Source: Macrotis lagotis
Taxonomy: Eukaryota; Chordata; Mammalia; Peramelemorphia; Peramelidae
Direction of reading: 5' to 3'
Assembly (NCBI RefSeq): GCF_037893015.1
Contig: NC_133658.1
Span: 141,589,822-141,653,821, forward strand
DNA: 64,000 nucleotides
Part shown: positions 45,813-57,299 of the stretch, in pieces
How the letters are laid out: each line of letters starts with the position of its first letter
How positions within the stretch are numbered: position 1 is the stretch's first letter
The notes under the pieces: model-generated
What the model was told of the DNA's origin: nothing
What the model saw: the letters and a program-made list of their open reading frames with translations, nothing else
The model's database searches: none
Position numbers and translations under genes: made by a program

Positions 45813-46415
45813 GTTAAACTTCTTTTAAAAGGTGTATGCATAAATACTAATTATACTCCTTTAATTGCAGGTTTTAAAGATTATCTAAATCAGCCTCCTC
45901 ATTTTATTAATATTGATAAAATGGGAAATTGGAATTTTGAAAACCACAGAATATTGGAATCGTAAGGGATCAAAAAAGTCATTCATTCCAAGTTATGATA
46001 CAACCTAGGAATCTTTCCTCATCATCTCTAACAAGTAGTCACCTAGTCTCTCCTGAATATTTCTACCTCAGATTCCATTCCTATGGGTTCCTTCTCCAAT
46101 GGGGGAATTCTTTCTGGAAGCCTTAAGGTTCCCATATCAGAAATCTCTGATTCTTCAGCCTTGGTCAATATGTCCCTGCATAGGTTCCTTCAGTTTTTCA
46201 GTTCTCCTTTTGTATGTATTTTCCTAATAAAATGTTTCTGCTTGTATTTATATTCACAGTGCTTGTTGTGACAACAATTGCTTTGTGATTTTTTTTTAAC
46301 TTGTCACTGGAAGGATTTAAGAAAAATCTATCACATCTGCAGGGTGAGGGGTAGGTTACTCATGTTATTTGGACTAGATGATCTCTGTTATCCCTTCCAG
46401 TTTTGAGTTTTTGTA
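45813..46415. other. Intron 3, unassigned
   Basis: No gene or clear repeat. 45.95-46.1 kb has a weak old-SINE texture. Confidence 0.35.
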
Positions 46416-46419
46416 AAGG

Positions 46420-46645
46420 AAAAAAGGCATAGTGAGTAGAGTGGAAAAGGGACTTTGATAGATGTGAGGGGATCTAAGTTCTTGTAGAAGCTTTTTATTA
46501 ACTCATTGTGCAATGTAAGTCAAAGTCACTTTTTCTGCCTTAATTTCCTTATCTCAAAAATGGGAATAATAAATATCCAATAGACTTCATAAGAATGTTA
46601 AAGGTATCAAATATAATAAGAAATATAAAGTGCTATTCAAATTCA
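46420..46645 (+). mobile_element. MIR/THER-type SINE, plus
   Basis: 'gtgagtagagtggaaaaggg', CTGCCTTAATTTCCTTATCT, CAAAAATGGGAATAATAAAT and AAATATAAAGTGCTATTCAA give the standard order. Confidence 0.7.
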
Positions 46646-46649
46646 AAAA

Positions 46650-47795
46650 TTAATTATTTTTTTTCTATCCCATTTCATTTGTCTTTTCATCCATTTATAT
46701 ATTAACTTTAGTGGCTACAAAACACCTTTATATTTTAGGGATGTTATGCACTGTACCTTTTCCCTTCATCACATTTGTTCATCTACTTTTAGGGACATCA
46801 GCTATATTCTTAAATGGAACTCTCGTCTCACCAGTGTAGGTATAGCCAGCAGTGATGCAAACTGTAACTCATCCACACCTTCTTATTTTAAATTAAATTG
46901 CCCATGTCCATAAATCCCACAAATAAAAAGAAATTCATTTGAGTTAGATGTGGCTTAGGGACAAGTAAGAATGAGTAATTAGAAAAAACATAAAAAATTG
47001 ACCTGGGCCTGTGATTTCATAGGAAATCTAGGATGAGTAATTTTCCTTTTATCAATGTAAGTTACCATCTGTTCTTCAATTTAGAGTCTTAGAAAATTGC
47101 TTGAACCATTGAGAGATTGTTATCTACCCAAGATGACAAAACGGATTCATGTATCAGAAGCTAGTCTTGGACACAGGTGATACAGATTCCAAGATCCTTA
47201 TTTCTACTAACTACACCATATTGCCTCTCCTAGTATGCATAAATGGAATACATTTATTTATAATATATGATTCATTTCTGTAACTTTTCTTTGTCATTTA
47301 CTGCACTTTAAAAGATGAAACCCAGCTCTCTCCCTTTCTTACACTACTGAGATTTTTTTTTCATTCTCTGGTGCAAAAGCATTTTAATTATTTTATGTTT
47401 AAAATGCCACTTCTATATTGCCTTGCTACCATGCCTATAATAGCAACATATACCTTATAACATTCATATATCATGAATTCTGGAGTATTGGGTGGGTGTG
47501 GAAATGAAATATCTCGTGTCTACTTAGATCCTAATCCATGCTCTCACTGGGAACCCTTAGTCTATCATTCTTGTACCTACCAATAGAAAAGGATCTACTA
47601 CCTGATTTCATGGTATTTAAAATTCGTTGGTTACCAAATCTATACAGAAAGTAATTTCCCAAAGTAAAAAGTAAATTCCTATCCTACTTCCTGATATACA
47701 TACACATATATAGAAATAAACATATGAGACTTGTTTTCGATTCTTTCTACAAAAATACACATATTTAACAAAATAATTTTTTCTTTCTTTTACAG
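46650..47795. other. Intron 3 end, unassigned
   Basis: No exon or clear repeat recognised upstream of exon 4. Confidence 0.4.
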
Positions 47796-47874
47796 AATTT
47801 TTTTGCCACATGATTTTAGAATTTATACTTACAACAAAGAGGGATTTTTGATCTCCCTTGTTCCTTTTTTAAAG
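47796..47874 (+). CDS. ADAM18-like: ADAM gene coding exon 4: prodomain
   Basis: A 79-nt exon after a strong acceptor (TTTCTTTCTTTTACAG) with donor AAAG/GTATGG. It encodes IFLPHDFRIYTYNKEGFLIS and LVPFLK. The FLPxxFxVYTYNxxG motif is the prodomain core of ADAM2/18/3-type proteins. It enters in phase 2 and leaves in phase 0. 79 nt is the size I recall for this ADAM exon. Confidence 0.93.
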
Positions 47875-48269
47875 GTATGGCCTAAAACTCTCATCATGTT
47901 TGTAATTCCCTTCCAACTTTATCAGGTGATTTGAAGTGATTTATGTATGTCTATTCTTGAGCAAAATAGTTTTAAGGATAACTTTACTCCTTTCAAAGAT
48001 CATATTCTATTACACTAATTGTGTAGATATCACTAAGTTTTAAAGGCAGTAGCCTTTGGGGTCATGAATATTTGTATATAACTTGGCATCAATAAGTCAC
48101 AGGAGAGGTGTTGATTAGGGCTTGAAAGAGTCATTATGACAGTTCTCTCTGAATTCAAATGTATAGCCAGAAGCTTGGTTCTGAGAATTTGAGGGGCACT
48201 CTAAAACATGCATAAAAGATTGTGATCAATTAGGAGATATTATTAAAGTCTGCTAATTAAATATTATTG

Positions 48270-48420
48270 TGTGTAAAGTCCCAAGTGCTCAATCCTGGGG
48301 AAAATACAATGTGTAGCTAAAATAAATTCTCTATCTGGAACTTGCGATCTAACAAGACAAATAACACACATAGATAAGTGTAATACATGATAATTACATT
48401 AGAGAGGTGCAAAAGATGTA
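48270..48420 (-). mobile_element. L2 3' fragment, minus
   Basis: 'aagtgctcaatcctggggaaaatac' and GATCTAACAAGACAAATAAC resemble the antisense L2 3' end. Confidence 0.5.
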
Positions 48421-48424
48421 TTTG

Positions 48425-48575
48425 AGAGGTTGTATGGTATTGTGGTTAAAGTACTAACTTGGAGTCAGAAAAACCAACATTTAAATATTTTCCTCAGACA
48501 CTTAATGACTATTTAATCCTGCACTTTCATTCATCACCTGTAAAATGGTAGAGTTGCATTCCATCAACTCTAAAT
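48425..48575 (+). mobile_element. MIR-type SINE fragment, plus
   Basis: GTATTGTGGTTAAAGTACTA, CTTGGAGTCAGAAAAACC and CATCACCTGTAAAATGG. Confidence 0.65.
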
Positions 48576-48959
48576 ACAGTTTTAAGTCTATCCTATTATA
48601 ATTACCATATTATAAAAGAAAGTGTCTTGTGATATTCAGTCATTTGATATGCTCTTGAAGAATGAGTGGAAATTCAACAAATGAGGGGGGGGGAAGAAAG
48701 ATAAGTCTTAGTAAATGTTAACATATTTATAAAGATGTTATTATGACTGGAAGATCAGGAGAACTAGGTTCAGAGAGTCATCATCATCAGGAACATTAGT
48801 TACAAAAATGAAAAATAGAACAATTTTTGGTCACAGCAACTCAAGAAAGTAATTTTCAAAGGCATATAAGTCCTATAATCTCTCTCAGTGGAAGGAGTAC
48901 ACACACTAATTCAATTGAATTCAATAAGCATTAAATTACCTTGAGAGAAATGTCCAAAT

Positions 48960-49670
48960 CCTCATTGCCTCTCTGTGGACTATTGTAATAGCTGTCCACT
49001 GATTCTCCTGTCTCAAGTCTCACTCCTCTCTGTTTCCCACACACACTTGTCAAAGTCAATTTTCCTAAAGCAGTGGTCTGATAATTTTATTCTTCTACCC
49101 ATTATCAATAAACTCTAGTAACTGTCTCATACCCTTTGGATTAAATTACAAAGCCTTTTCTGCCATTTAAAGTCCTTTCCAACCTAGTTCCAGTTGGAAC
49201 TTCTAGTCTCATTTACTGCTACCCTCCATGGCACTCTATGGTTTGGCCAAATTGGCCTCTTTGCCATTCCTCACACATGATACTCCTTCTTCCCACTTCT
49301 CTGACTCCATACAGGTTGCTCCCCACCCCCCAAGTCTAGAATGATCTCTTTCCTCATATCTGCTGCTACATTATAGCATATTCACTATTTCCTAAGTATG
49401 GCCTTCTAGTTGTACTTTTGGCTACCCCACATGATTAGACTGTCCCTTCCTTCATATGTTATATCCTATGGGGACGTTTTTCCTGATTCCTTAGTTATTG
49501 CACTCTCCCTCCAATTATACTTTATTACTTATCTGTCTGCCCCTTGTGTGTACCAGTACAATATAATATCTGAGAACAGATTTTTTTTTTGTCTTGGAAT
49601 TCATAGTACCTGGTACAGTGCTTTTTATATGGTAGAAATTTAATAAACATTTTGAACATTTGGAACTGAA
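48960..49670 (+). mobile_element. L2-type LINE 3' part, plus
   Basis: 'ggactattgtaatagctgtcc', GTCAATTTTCCTAAAGCAGT, CAATAAACTCTAGTAACTG, 'ggattaaattacaaagcctttt' and the terminal GTACCTGGTACAGTGC with 'aatttaataaacat'. This is a textbook L2 3' end. Confidence 0.85.
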
Positions 49671-50070
49671 TTGAATTTCTGGAGTACTGAACTTGGAGAT
49701 AATTATCAAAGAAGTATTTGACAAATTGGACTAAAGTTTTTCCTTAAAATATTGTATATTAACTGCTTTTAAAGAGGAGCTAATAAAAGTATAAATGCTA
49801 TTTTTCAGCTAGAACTGGGTAGAAAGACCCAGATTTTTTCTATATGGGTTGTGTCTCCTACTTTCTAAAGTATAATGTGCTAAGATGAATAGCATAGAGC
49901 AACACTTTTTATAAGTCTAAAAATGCAGAGAAAACTATGTAAACACATACATATTCATTAGCCTTTGGGGAAAATGCTACCAAACTGGATGTGTTTCAGC
50001 CTAGTGCTTTCTGATGTTAGAAAGATGACATATAGATAGTAATCATGAATAGTATTATGTTCAGATGAGA

Positions 50071-50071
<1 letters not shown>

Positions 50072-50122
<51 letters not shown>
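50072..50122. repeat. (AT)n microsatellite
   Basis: About 25 pure AT units, ~225 bp upstream of exon 5. Confidence 0.96.
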
Positions 50123-50124
<2 letters not shown>

Positions 50125-50346
50125 TTCTAATGAAGACAGGGAAACCCAATAATGAAGTCTTAAGAGGGAATCCTAGCATCTAAACCTTGATTAAATTCCT
50201 GCAGTATTCATAGCATGCTAACAGCTGTTTTATTATAATGTGATTATTACTTGAAAAATCATTTCTATGGATTTTACTATGGTATTTTCAAATTTTTGAG
50301 CATTTCTTATGTCCAATAAATTACTCTATTTGTGCTTAACTTGCAG

Positions 50347-50423
50347 AATTTTTGCTTCTACCAAGGGCATGTGGCAGATTTTCCAAAATCATTTGTGACA
50401 CTTAGCACTTGTTCTGGAATAAG
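50347..50423 (+). CDS. ADAM18-like: ADAM gene coding exon 5: prodomain Cys pair
   Basis: A 77-nt exon after ...CTTGCAG. It encodes residues 88-112, NFCFYQGHVADFPKSFVTLS then TCSGI, and two bases of Arg113. Cys90 and Cys109 and the C-x-Y-x-G and S-x-V-x-x-S-T-C-x-G patterns are invariant in ADAM prodomains. The donor AAG/GTCATG is weak because it lacks the usual A at +3 and +4, but phase and length (77 nt) fit exactly. Confidence 0.92.
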
Positions 50424-51310
50424 GTCATGGGTATATCCTTTTATTAATGATTAGAAGTTAAATAGAAAAAAATTCTTTTCTTTTATCATACTCAAAAATG
50501 TAAATGGAGAGAGTACATGAATGGGGGCTTTTATCTAAGATGTGAAAGTGAAATGGAAATAGTTTACTACATCTGTCCTGCAACTAGACACTGATAAACC
50601 ACATAAGAATTTGATTTTTCTGATAATACCTATTAAAGTGACTGCTTTTGTGCCAGTTTTAAAAAATGGCTTTAGATTTTCCTGAAAAGATCATGGTTTT
50701 ACTGAGACTTAATAGATCTATGCTCTCATTGATTCAGAAGTTTCTTCTGATCATAGCCTAAACATACTAGCTTTTCCTGTTTACCTCCTTTTCTAAGTCC
50801 TCCATAAAGTTACCCAAAGGGATTCTACTCCACATGCTAGAGGATTTCCTTACTTTTCCATGATATTGTGAATGGAACATTCTTTCTGTCCACTGATGTT
50901 TACTGTGTATTATACAATGCCTTGGTGATGTCTTCCCCCCACCCTTTTCAGAATTCCTCAGTGATTTTGTATTACAGCCACAATGTACTCCTCCATTGTT
51001 TTAGTCATATTTTGATCTTTCTGCCATATAGCAACATTCTTAAACTATTGATATCAAAAGGATGGCCTCTGCTCTTAAAAGAAGACTGTAGATAGTAAAA
51101 GATCATAATAAATTCAACAAAGTAGTTGGACAATATGTGTTGAATGGTGTGATTTCTCAGTACACTTTGGTGAAATTTGATAAATTTGTTGTAATTTTAA
51201 CATTGTTTTTTTTCTCATTCTGAGATATCCCTGGTGAGAACTCTTTAGTGTTTTCCTTATACTGAAGATTTAATTTTAATTATTTTCAAATGTGGTGTTT
51301 GCATTTATAG

Positions 51311-51485
51311 AGGTTGGTTACAGTTTGAAAATTTCACATTTGGAATTGAACCTCTAGAGGCTTCAGGAGGATTTGAGCATGTGATTTATCAAATAAACAA
51401 TGAAAACACAGATGTTTTCCTATATACTGAAAATGACATGGATTTAAAGTCAAGAAAAATGCCTAATGAATTCCAGATGTTTGAA
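51311..51485 (+). CDS. ADAM18-like: ADAM gene coding exon 6: end of prodomain
   Basis: A 175-nt exon from ...TTTATAG to GTGAGT. It encodes residues 114-171, including GWLQFENFTFGIEPLEASGG and FEHVIYQI. G-x-L-Q-F-E-N and Y/F-G-I-E-P-L are ADAM signatures. Asn120 in N-F-T is a potential glycosylation site. No RxxR furin site appears at the exon end (KSRKMPNEF), as I recall for the sperm ADAM group. Phase 2 in, 0 out. Confidence 0.95.
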
Positions 51486-51875
51486 GTGAGTAAAAATTTA
51501 CTGCAATTATGTTTTTTCATTTTCTTTTTTCACTTTTCTTTTTATTTTATTTTTAAAAAATTTTCTTTAATTTATTTACACATTACTAAAATATTCTTCT
51601 TTAAGAGTAAACATAATTACCCCCCTCACAAAAATATAAAGCCTCATGAGAAATAAAATAAAAGAAAGAGGGAAAAATGTGTTACAGTCTGTATTCTGAT
51701 ACCCTCAGCTCTGTCTTGGGTAGATCACATTCTTTATCATAAGTCCATCACAGAAGTTACTTCCATATTTTTCCACAGTTGCAGTTGCTGATTCTAATTC
51801 TCTCCATCCATTCCTCCCCACTACCATCTATTATATTTTCTCTCTCCTTTCACTTTGTCCCTCTTCAAAAATGTG

Positions 51876-52030
51876 CTGTGGGGCAGTTGAGTGGTACAAC
51901 TGACAGAGTACCAGTCCTGGGGCCAAGAGGCCCCAAGCCCACATCCCATTCCAGAGAACCAGCAACCACCCAGCTCCATGGTCCCAGACAGGCCACCCAA
52001 TCCCACCACCTTGCAAAAAGTAAAAAAGAA
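51876..52030 (+). mobile_element. Divergent GC-rich SINE, plus
   Basis: It starts GGGGCAGTTGAGTGGTACAA and ends CCACCACCTTGCAAAAAG. AAAATGTG lies on both sides. The body keeps SINE length and landmarks, but most differences from the usual copies are transitions (many T to C and G to A), giving an unusual CCACCCAGC-rich version. Confidence 0.75.
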
Positions 52031-52351
52031 AATGTGTTATATCTGACTATCCTCTCCAATGATCTACCCTCTCCCCTATCATCCTCATCGCCCCTCCTCC
52101 CCCTGTCCCCCTTCTCTCCTTTTTTCTTCTAGATATCTATACCCTATTGAGTGTGTATGCTGTTTCCTCTCTGAGCCATTTCCTTTGAGAATGAAGGTTC
52201 CCTAATTCCCCCTTGCTTTCCCCCCCTTGCAAAAGCTACATGAAATATCTTTTTTATGACATATCTTATCCTATTCTACCTCTCCTTTCTCTTATTCCCA
52301 GTACATTTCTCTTTTACCCATTGACTCCATTTTTACAATATGTTATAGCTT

Positions 52352-52736
52352 CAAATTTGACTCAGACAATTAATACTTTGCAACAAGAAAGCAAAACCTT
52401 TGAAAGTACAATTGGACAAATACAAAAGGAGAATAAATCTCTCAGATCATCAATTGGACCAATACAAAATGAGAATAATTCTCTCAGATCCTCAAATGAA
52501 CAAATGCAAAAAGAGATTAATTCTCTCAAAACCTCAATTGGTCAAATGGAAAGCTCTTTCAAAAGTAGAATTGACCAATTGGAAAAGGAGTTGCAAAAGG
52601 TTAATGAAGAAACTCCTCCTCCCCAAAAAGAATGGAGTCTACAGAAACTAATGACTCCATGAGACAACAAGAGTCATCTAAACAAAATGAAAAAAATAGA
52701 AGCAAATGTAAAATACCTCATCAACAAATTTGACTC
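52352..52736 (+). mobile_element. L1 ORF1 coiled-coil fragment, plus, flanked by 12-bp repeats
   Basis: A sense-strand ORF1 N-terminal coil (IGQIQKENKSLRSS, IDQLEKELQKVNEE) sits in an antisense L1. CAAATTTGACTC occurs at 52352-52363 and 52725-52736, bordering the piece like a target duplication. There is no A tail and no 5' or 3' UTR. Confidence 0.7.
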
Positions 52737-53035
52737 TCTCCTTCTACCTGCTCTATTAAATGAGAAGGTTTATATGAATATTATCAATATCATCTTTCCA
52801 TGCAGGAATACACACAGTTCATCATCATTAAGTCTCTCATAATTTACCCTTCTTTTCCGCCCTCTCTATGCTTCACCTGAGTCCTTTACTTGAAGATCAA
52901 ACATTCTGTTCAGCTCTGGTCTTTTCAACACCAGAACATTTGAAATTCCTCTGTTTCACTGAAAGTCCATCTTTTCCCTTGGAAAAGGATGTTCAGTTTT
53001 GCTGGGTAGTTGATTCTTGGTTGTAAACCAAGATC

Positions 53036-55205
53036 TTTTGTCTCTGGGGTGAGTTGCTTTCTTTATCATAAATCCACTAGAGAATTTGCTTCAATATTTT
53101 TCCCACAGTTGCTATTACTAACTGTATCTCCACCTTATTTCTCCCCACTCTCATTTATTCCATTCTCACTCTCCTTTCATCCTGGCCCTGTCCAAAAGTG
53201 TGTTGAATCTGAGTACCTCCTCCCTCAATCTTCTCTCTCTTCTATCACCTATTGCCCCCTTCCCTCCCCCCACCATTCCCCCTTATTCCATCCATTTCTT
53301 CTTATTTTTTCCTAAGGTAAGATAGATTTCCTCACCCTATTAGGTGTATGTTATTTTCTCTCTGAGCCATTTCTGATGAGAATGAAGGCTCACTCATCCC
53401 CCTTGCCTTCCCCTTTCCACTCTATTGAAAAATCTTTTTCTTGACTCTTATGTGAAATTTCTTAACTTCTTCATCATCTCCTTTTCCTTCCTCCCAAAAC
53501 TTTCCTTTATCACCAACTGACTCCATCTTTTTACTATGTTATACCATTATATTCTGCTCCTTCCTATGTTCCCTCTATATATGCTACTTCTAACAGCTTT
53601 TATAAATGAGAAAATTCATATGAATTATCAATATCTTCTTCCCATGCTGGAATGTAAACATTTCAATATCATCAAGTTCCTCATAGCTGGTCCTTCTCTT
53701 CCACTCCCTCTATGGTTCACTAGAGTCCTGTACTTGGAGATCAAACTTTCTGTTCAGCTTTGGCTGTTTCCATAGGAAAGTATGAAAGTCCCTTGTTTCA
53801 TTGAAAGTCCATCTTTTCCCCTGAAAGAGGATGTTCAGTTTTTCTGGGTAGTTGATTCTCAGTTGTAAACTAAGATCTTTTGCCTTCAAGAATATCATAT
53901 CCCAATCCCTAGAGCCTTTAATGTAGATGCTGCCAGATCCTGTGTAATCCTTACTATAGAGGCACAGTAGTTGAATTGTTTGTTTCTGGCAGCTTTTAGA
54001 ATTTTCCCTTTGATTTGAGAGTTTTAGAATTTGGATATAATATTCCTGTAAGTTTTTCTTTTGAAATGTCTTTGAGGAGGTAACCAGTGAATTTCTTCTA
54101 TTTCTATTTTACCCTCTGCTTCTAGGATCTCAGAGCAATTTTGCTGTATTATTTCTGGAAAAATGAAGTCTAGGCTCTTCTCCTGATCATGACTTTCAGA
54201 TAGCCCAATAATTTTTAAATGATTTCTTCTGGATATGTTTTTGAGGTTGGTTGTTTTTCCAATGATATATTTCACCTTTTCTTCTAATTTTTGGCTTTAT
54301 TTTTTTGGAAGAGTTTTATTTCTTCCTGATTTCTTGAAAAGTCATCAGCTTCCTTTAGTTCCATTCTGCATTTGAAGGATTATTTTCTTCAGAGAGTTTT
54401 TTTACCTCCTTTTCCAGCTGACCAATTCTGCTTTTTAAGGCATTCTTCTTCTCATTTGCCTTTTGTTTTGCTTTTATCCATTAGGCCTAAACTGGTTTTC
54501 AACATATTCTTTTCTTCAGAAAGAATTTTCAAAGTCTTTTTTGAGCTCATCCATAGTCTGAGCCCATTTTCTATTTCTCTTGGAGGTTTTAGATATGGAA
54601 ACTTTGATTTTATCATCATCTGAGTATGTGTTTTGATCTTCCATGGAACTAAAGTAATTTTCTATGGTCAGATTCTTCTTTTTCTGTTGTGTACTCATTT
54701 CCTCAGCCCAAGACAGCACTTATAAGACTTCATTTTTTTTTGGGGGGGGACACCCAACTGGGACCTTTATTCCTCTAAGGTCTTATTCTCTCTTGCCTGT
54801 GCTACTTCCCTTTGCCCTGGAGCTATAAGGAGGATTCTGCTATCTTAGTGTGGAAGCCCAAACTGCAACCTACATCTGAGTTTAGGCAAACAGCAGAGTC
54901 CTATCCAGAGGAAGAGCAGAGAAAACTCTGCAGTCTTCCCTGACCCCTTACTGTCTCTGTGGGGTGCAGGATGCTTTTTCCAGATTCTTGCTGCAGATTC
55001 TGCAGCCTGTGTTCCTCACTCCATACTCATTCTGGTGGAGCAGAGTTCTCTTCTGGCTCCTTCTCTGGGCTGGGCTGGACTGCCCTGCTGGGAAAATGTA
55101 TCACTCAGTCTTTCTGTGGGTTCTGCCCCTCTAAATTTTGACTAGAGTCATCTTTTGGAGTTTGGGGGAGGGTGTTCCTGTGAAATGCTTCCTTCATGCT
55201 GCCCT
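53036..55205 (-). mobile_element. L1 5' part, minus (copy A: 5' UTR, ORF1, inter-ORF)
   Basis: From the right: an L1 5' end (about 55200), a GC-rich 5' UTR, and ORF1 with an N-terminal segment at 54516-54719 (MSTQQKKKNLTIENYFS). An ORF1 RRM region at 54024-54275 (QNCSEILEAEGKIEIEEIHW), an ORF1 C-terminal domain at 53710-53898 (LRINYPEKLNILFQGKRWTF) and the inter-ORF region follow. ORF2 is absent; the element stops at 'tctctggggtgag', next to the ORF1 end of copy B. Confidence 0.75.
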
Positions 55206-56165
55206 CTTATTTCTTTTCCCAGTTTTTCTTTTACCTCCCTCCCTTGATTTCCAAACTCTTTTTGAGTCCAACTTTATATTTCTTGGAGTCATTAGATGTA
55301 GAAACTTGGACTTTCTCATCTTCAGACTGTATATTTTGTTTCTCCATGGGACCAAGGTAATTGTCTATGGTCAGGTTCCTTTTTTTATCTGTTTACTCAT
55401 TTCCCCAGCCTATGCCTGGTTTTGGGGTGCTTCCTGTACTTTTGAGTATTATTAGGACCTCCCCACCCCATGAGAATCTCAATATGTGAGACTCTGATTG
55501 TTCTCCTGGTCTGTTTAATGACCACAAGTATACCCCTCTGCTCCAGGGCTGTGATGGGAGTCCCTGCTCTATGGGGGGGGGGGCAGACTGTGACCAGGGT
55601 CTGAATATGGTTAAATCTCTAGAATCCTGCCCCAGGGACAGAGGACAGACCTTGGCAGTCTCACTCCACTCCCTTACCTTCTGGGGGCTGAGTGCTCAGG
55701 GCATAGTTGCCAGGAGGTTCCTGCTGGGTGGTTCCATGGGCCTGCTTCTGTTTCTTGGGATCTGGAGTACACTGAGGGCTGAGGCTGTGCTGAAGGGAGT
55801 CAGGCTGGCCTGGGCTTTGCTGGCAGAGGTCTCCCTGCTGATCTTCCAAGTTGTACTTGGTGCTCCTTGGGTGTGGGTTGGGAAACTGCTTCTGCTGCCA
55901 GGAGCCAGGGCTCCCAGGCATCCTGGGGCTGTTCTAGGAAGGCTGAAGTTCCTTTGCTCTGGCACTGCTGCTCCTCCAACCCTGTGGAACAGAGCATTAC
56001 CACTATTTTCCAGGTTACCTTGGGCTGGAGATTGACTTATCTGGATCTTTCTGTGGATTCTGTCGCTCAAAAATTTAGTTGGAGTCATAATTTAAAAATT
56101 TTTGAAATATTTTAGAGAGAAAACCTAAGAGAAGCTGTACTCCTGTTGCCATCTTGGCTGCAATT
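55206..56165 (-). mobile_element. Second L1 5' end, minus (5' UTR and ORF1 start)
   Basis: On the minus strand it starts AGCCAAGATGGCAAC (about 56162). A GC-rich 5' UTR and the first ~60 codons of ORF1 near 55.22-55.42 kb follow (compare LTIENYFS-like TITLV with GPMEKQN wording in shifted frames), cut off exactly where copy A begins. The long frames at 55571-56088 are 5' UTR artefacts. Confidence 0.75.
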
Positions 56166-57295
56166 GTGTTTTTTATATAATAAAATCAATATTCTTTATC
56201 ATCTACAGATTATGTATCATAGCCCAAGGGCAAGATCTTTAATCAGCAGCTTTTGCTGATTTCAAAGCATCATCCAGTAGATCTGTTACTTTCCCTTTGT
56301 TGTTATGCCTCCTTAGTGTCTTTTTTAATTGTTTAGACCCTCTCTCCTCACTCCCCCAACAAATATCAACTAGTTTCTCCTCATATCAAGATTGGGGGAA
56401 ACCTATCTTAGTGAGAGCTTATTATATGGAAGATGAATAGCATTAAAAAAAATGTTAGTATTAGAGAATTTAAATCTGGAAGGGAACTGAGAGATCACAA
56501 GGCAAACCTCACTTTATTGCTAAAGAAACTGAGACCAGGGGACATAAGTTCTCCTTGTTCCAAAACTCACAAAAGTTTGTGTCAGGCTTCCTTTTCTCCT
56601 TTTACAGAATTTTCTGAATACATATAGTATTCATTGGATATAAGAACTACTTTGAACATTAAACTATTTTTTTGTTTTATATTTTAAGATAACTACAATA
56701 ATCTGGTGTTAAATCTTGGGCATTTGATATAACTAATTAATCACCCACTTGTTCAAATGCTATCTCAAGAATTCTGTTGTATATTCCTGCATCTATTAAT
56801 GAGACAAGGGAAAATAGCTCTTTTAATGAAAAGCCAGGAATACGGAACAGAACCAGTTTATTATTTGTTTAGAAAGTTAAATATTGCAATGAATAAATAA
56901 TTATTATGAAATACCTTGTACAAAAAAGAATAGAATACCTTTTTTGAGTGAATATATTTTTTAGTCTTTTGTTTTTTTCTTAAGCCTCTCTAAATAAAAA
57001 AAATTGATGTCATTTGCTTTCACATTATTATGATTTCTTAATTCATCCTCCCTCTTCTATTCAGTCAATCATCTCATAATAAAGAATGTGAAAGAGAAAG
57101 AGAAAAAAAAATCAGTAAAATGACAAAATACAGCAGCTGACTCTGACAGCCCCCAACCTCTGAATTTTCTCATCTATTCTTCAAGGATATGTTCTATGAT
57201 TATAAGTACATAGTATATCCACTTTTGTTTTGTAGTTTCTTTGTAATTCTTGTTGATCTTTCTTTACATTGTTTAGTCATTATGGACATTTTTTT
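56166..57295. other. Intron 6, mostly unassigned; old SINE inside
   Basis: 56455-56620 (AATCTGGAAGGGAACTGAGA, AAAGAAACTGAGACCAGGGG) is a MIR3-like SINE remnant, plus strand. The rest shows nothing I recognise. Confidence 0.5.
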
Positions 57296-57299
57296 CCTA

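Larger units (their letters stand above)
51690..53035 (-). mobile_element. L1 inter-ORF and ORF1 C-terminal part, minus (copy B)
   Basis: 51.69-52.35 kb is the antisense L1 inter-ORF region (GTTGCAGTTGCTGATTCTAA, CTTTCACTTTGTCCCTC, AGAATGAAGGTTCCCTAA). 52.74-53.035 kb is the antisense end of ORF1 (TGTTCAGTTTTGCTGGGTAG). It is interrupted by a SINE and by an oppositely oriented ORF1 piece. The next segment (53036 onward) repeats the inter-ORF region in the same orientation. Confidence 0.7.

Noticed and set aside
55571..56115. 154-codon + frame and overlapping minus frames
   Set aside because: Again the GC-rich 5' UTR of an L1, by similarity to 45200-45812 and its AGCCAAGATGGC end.
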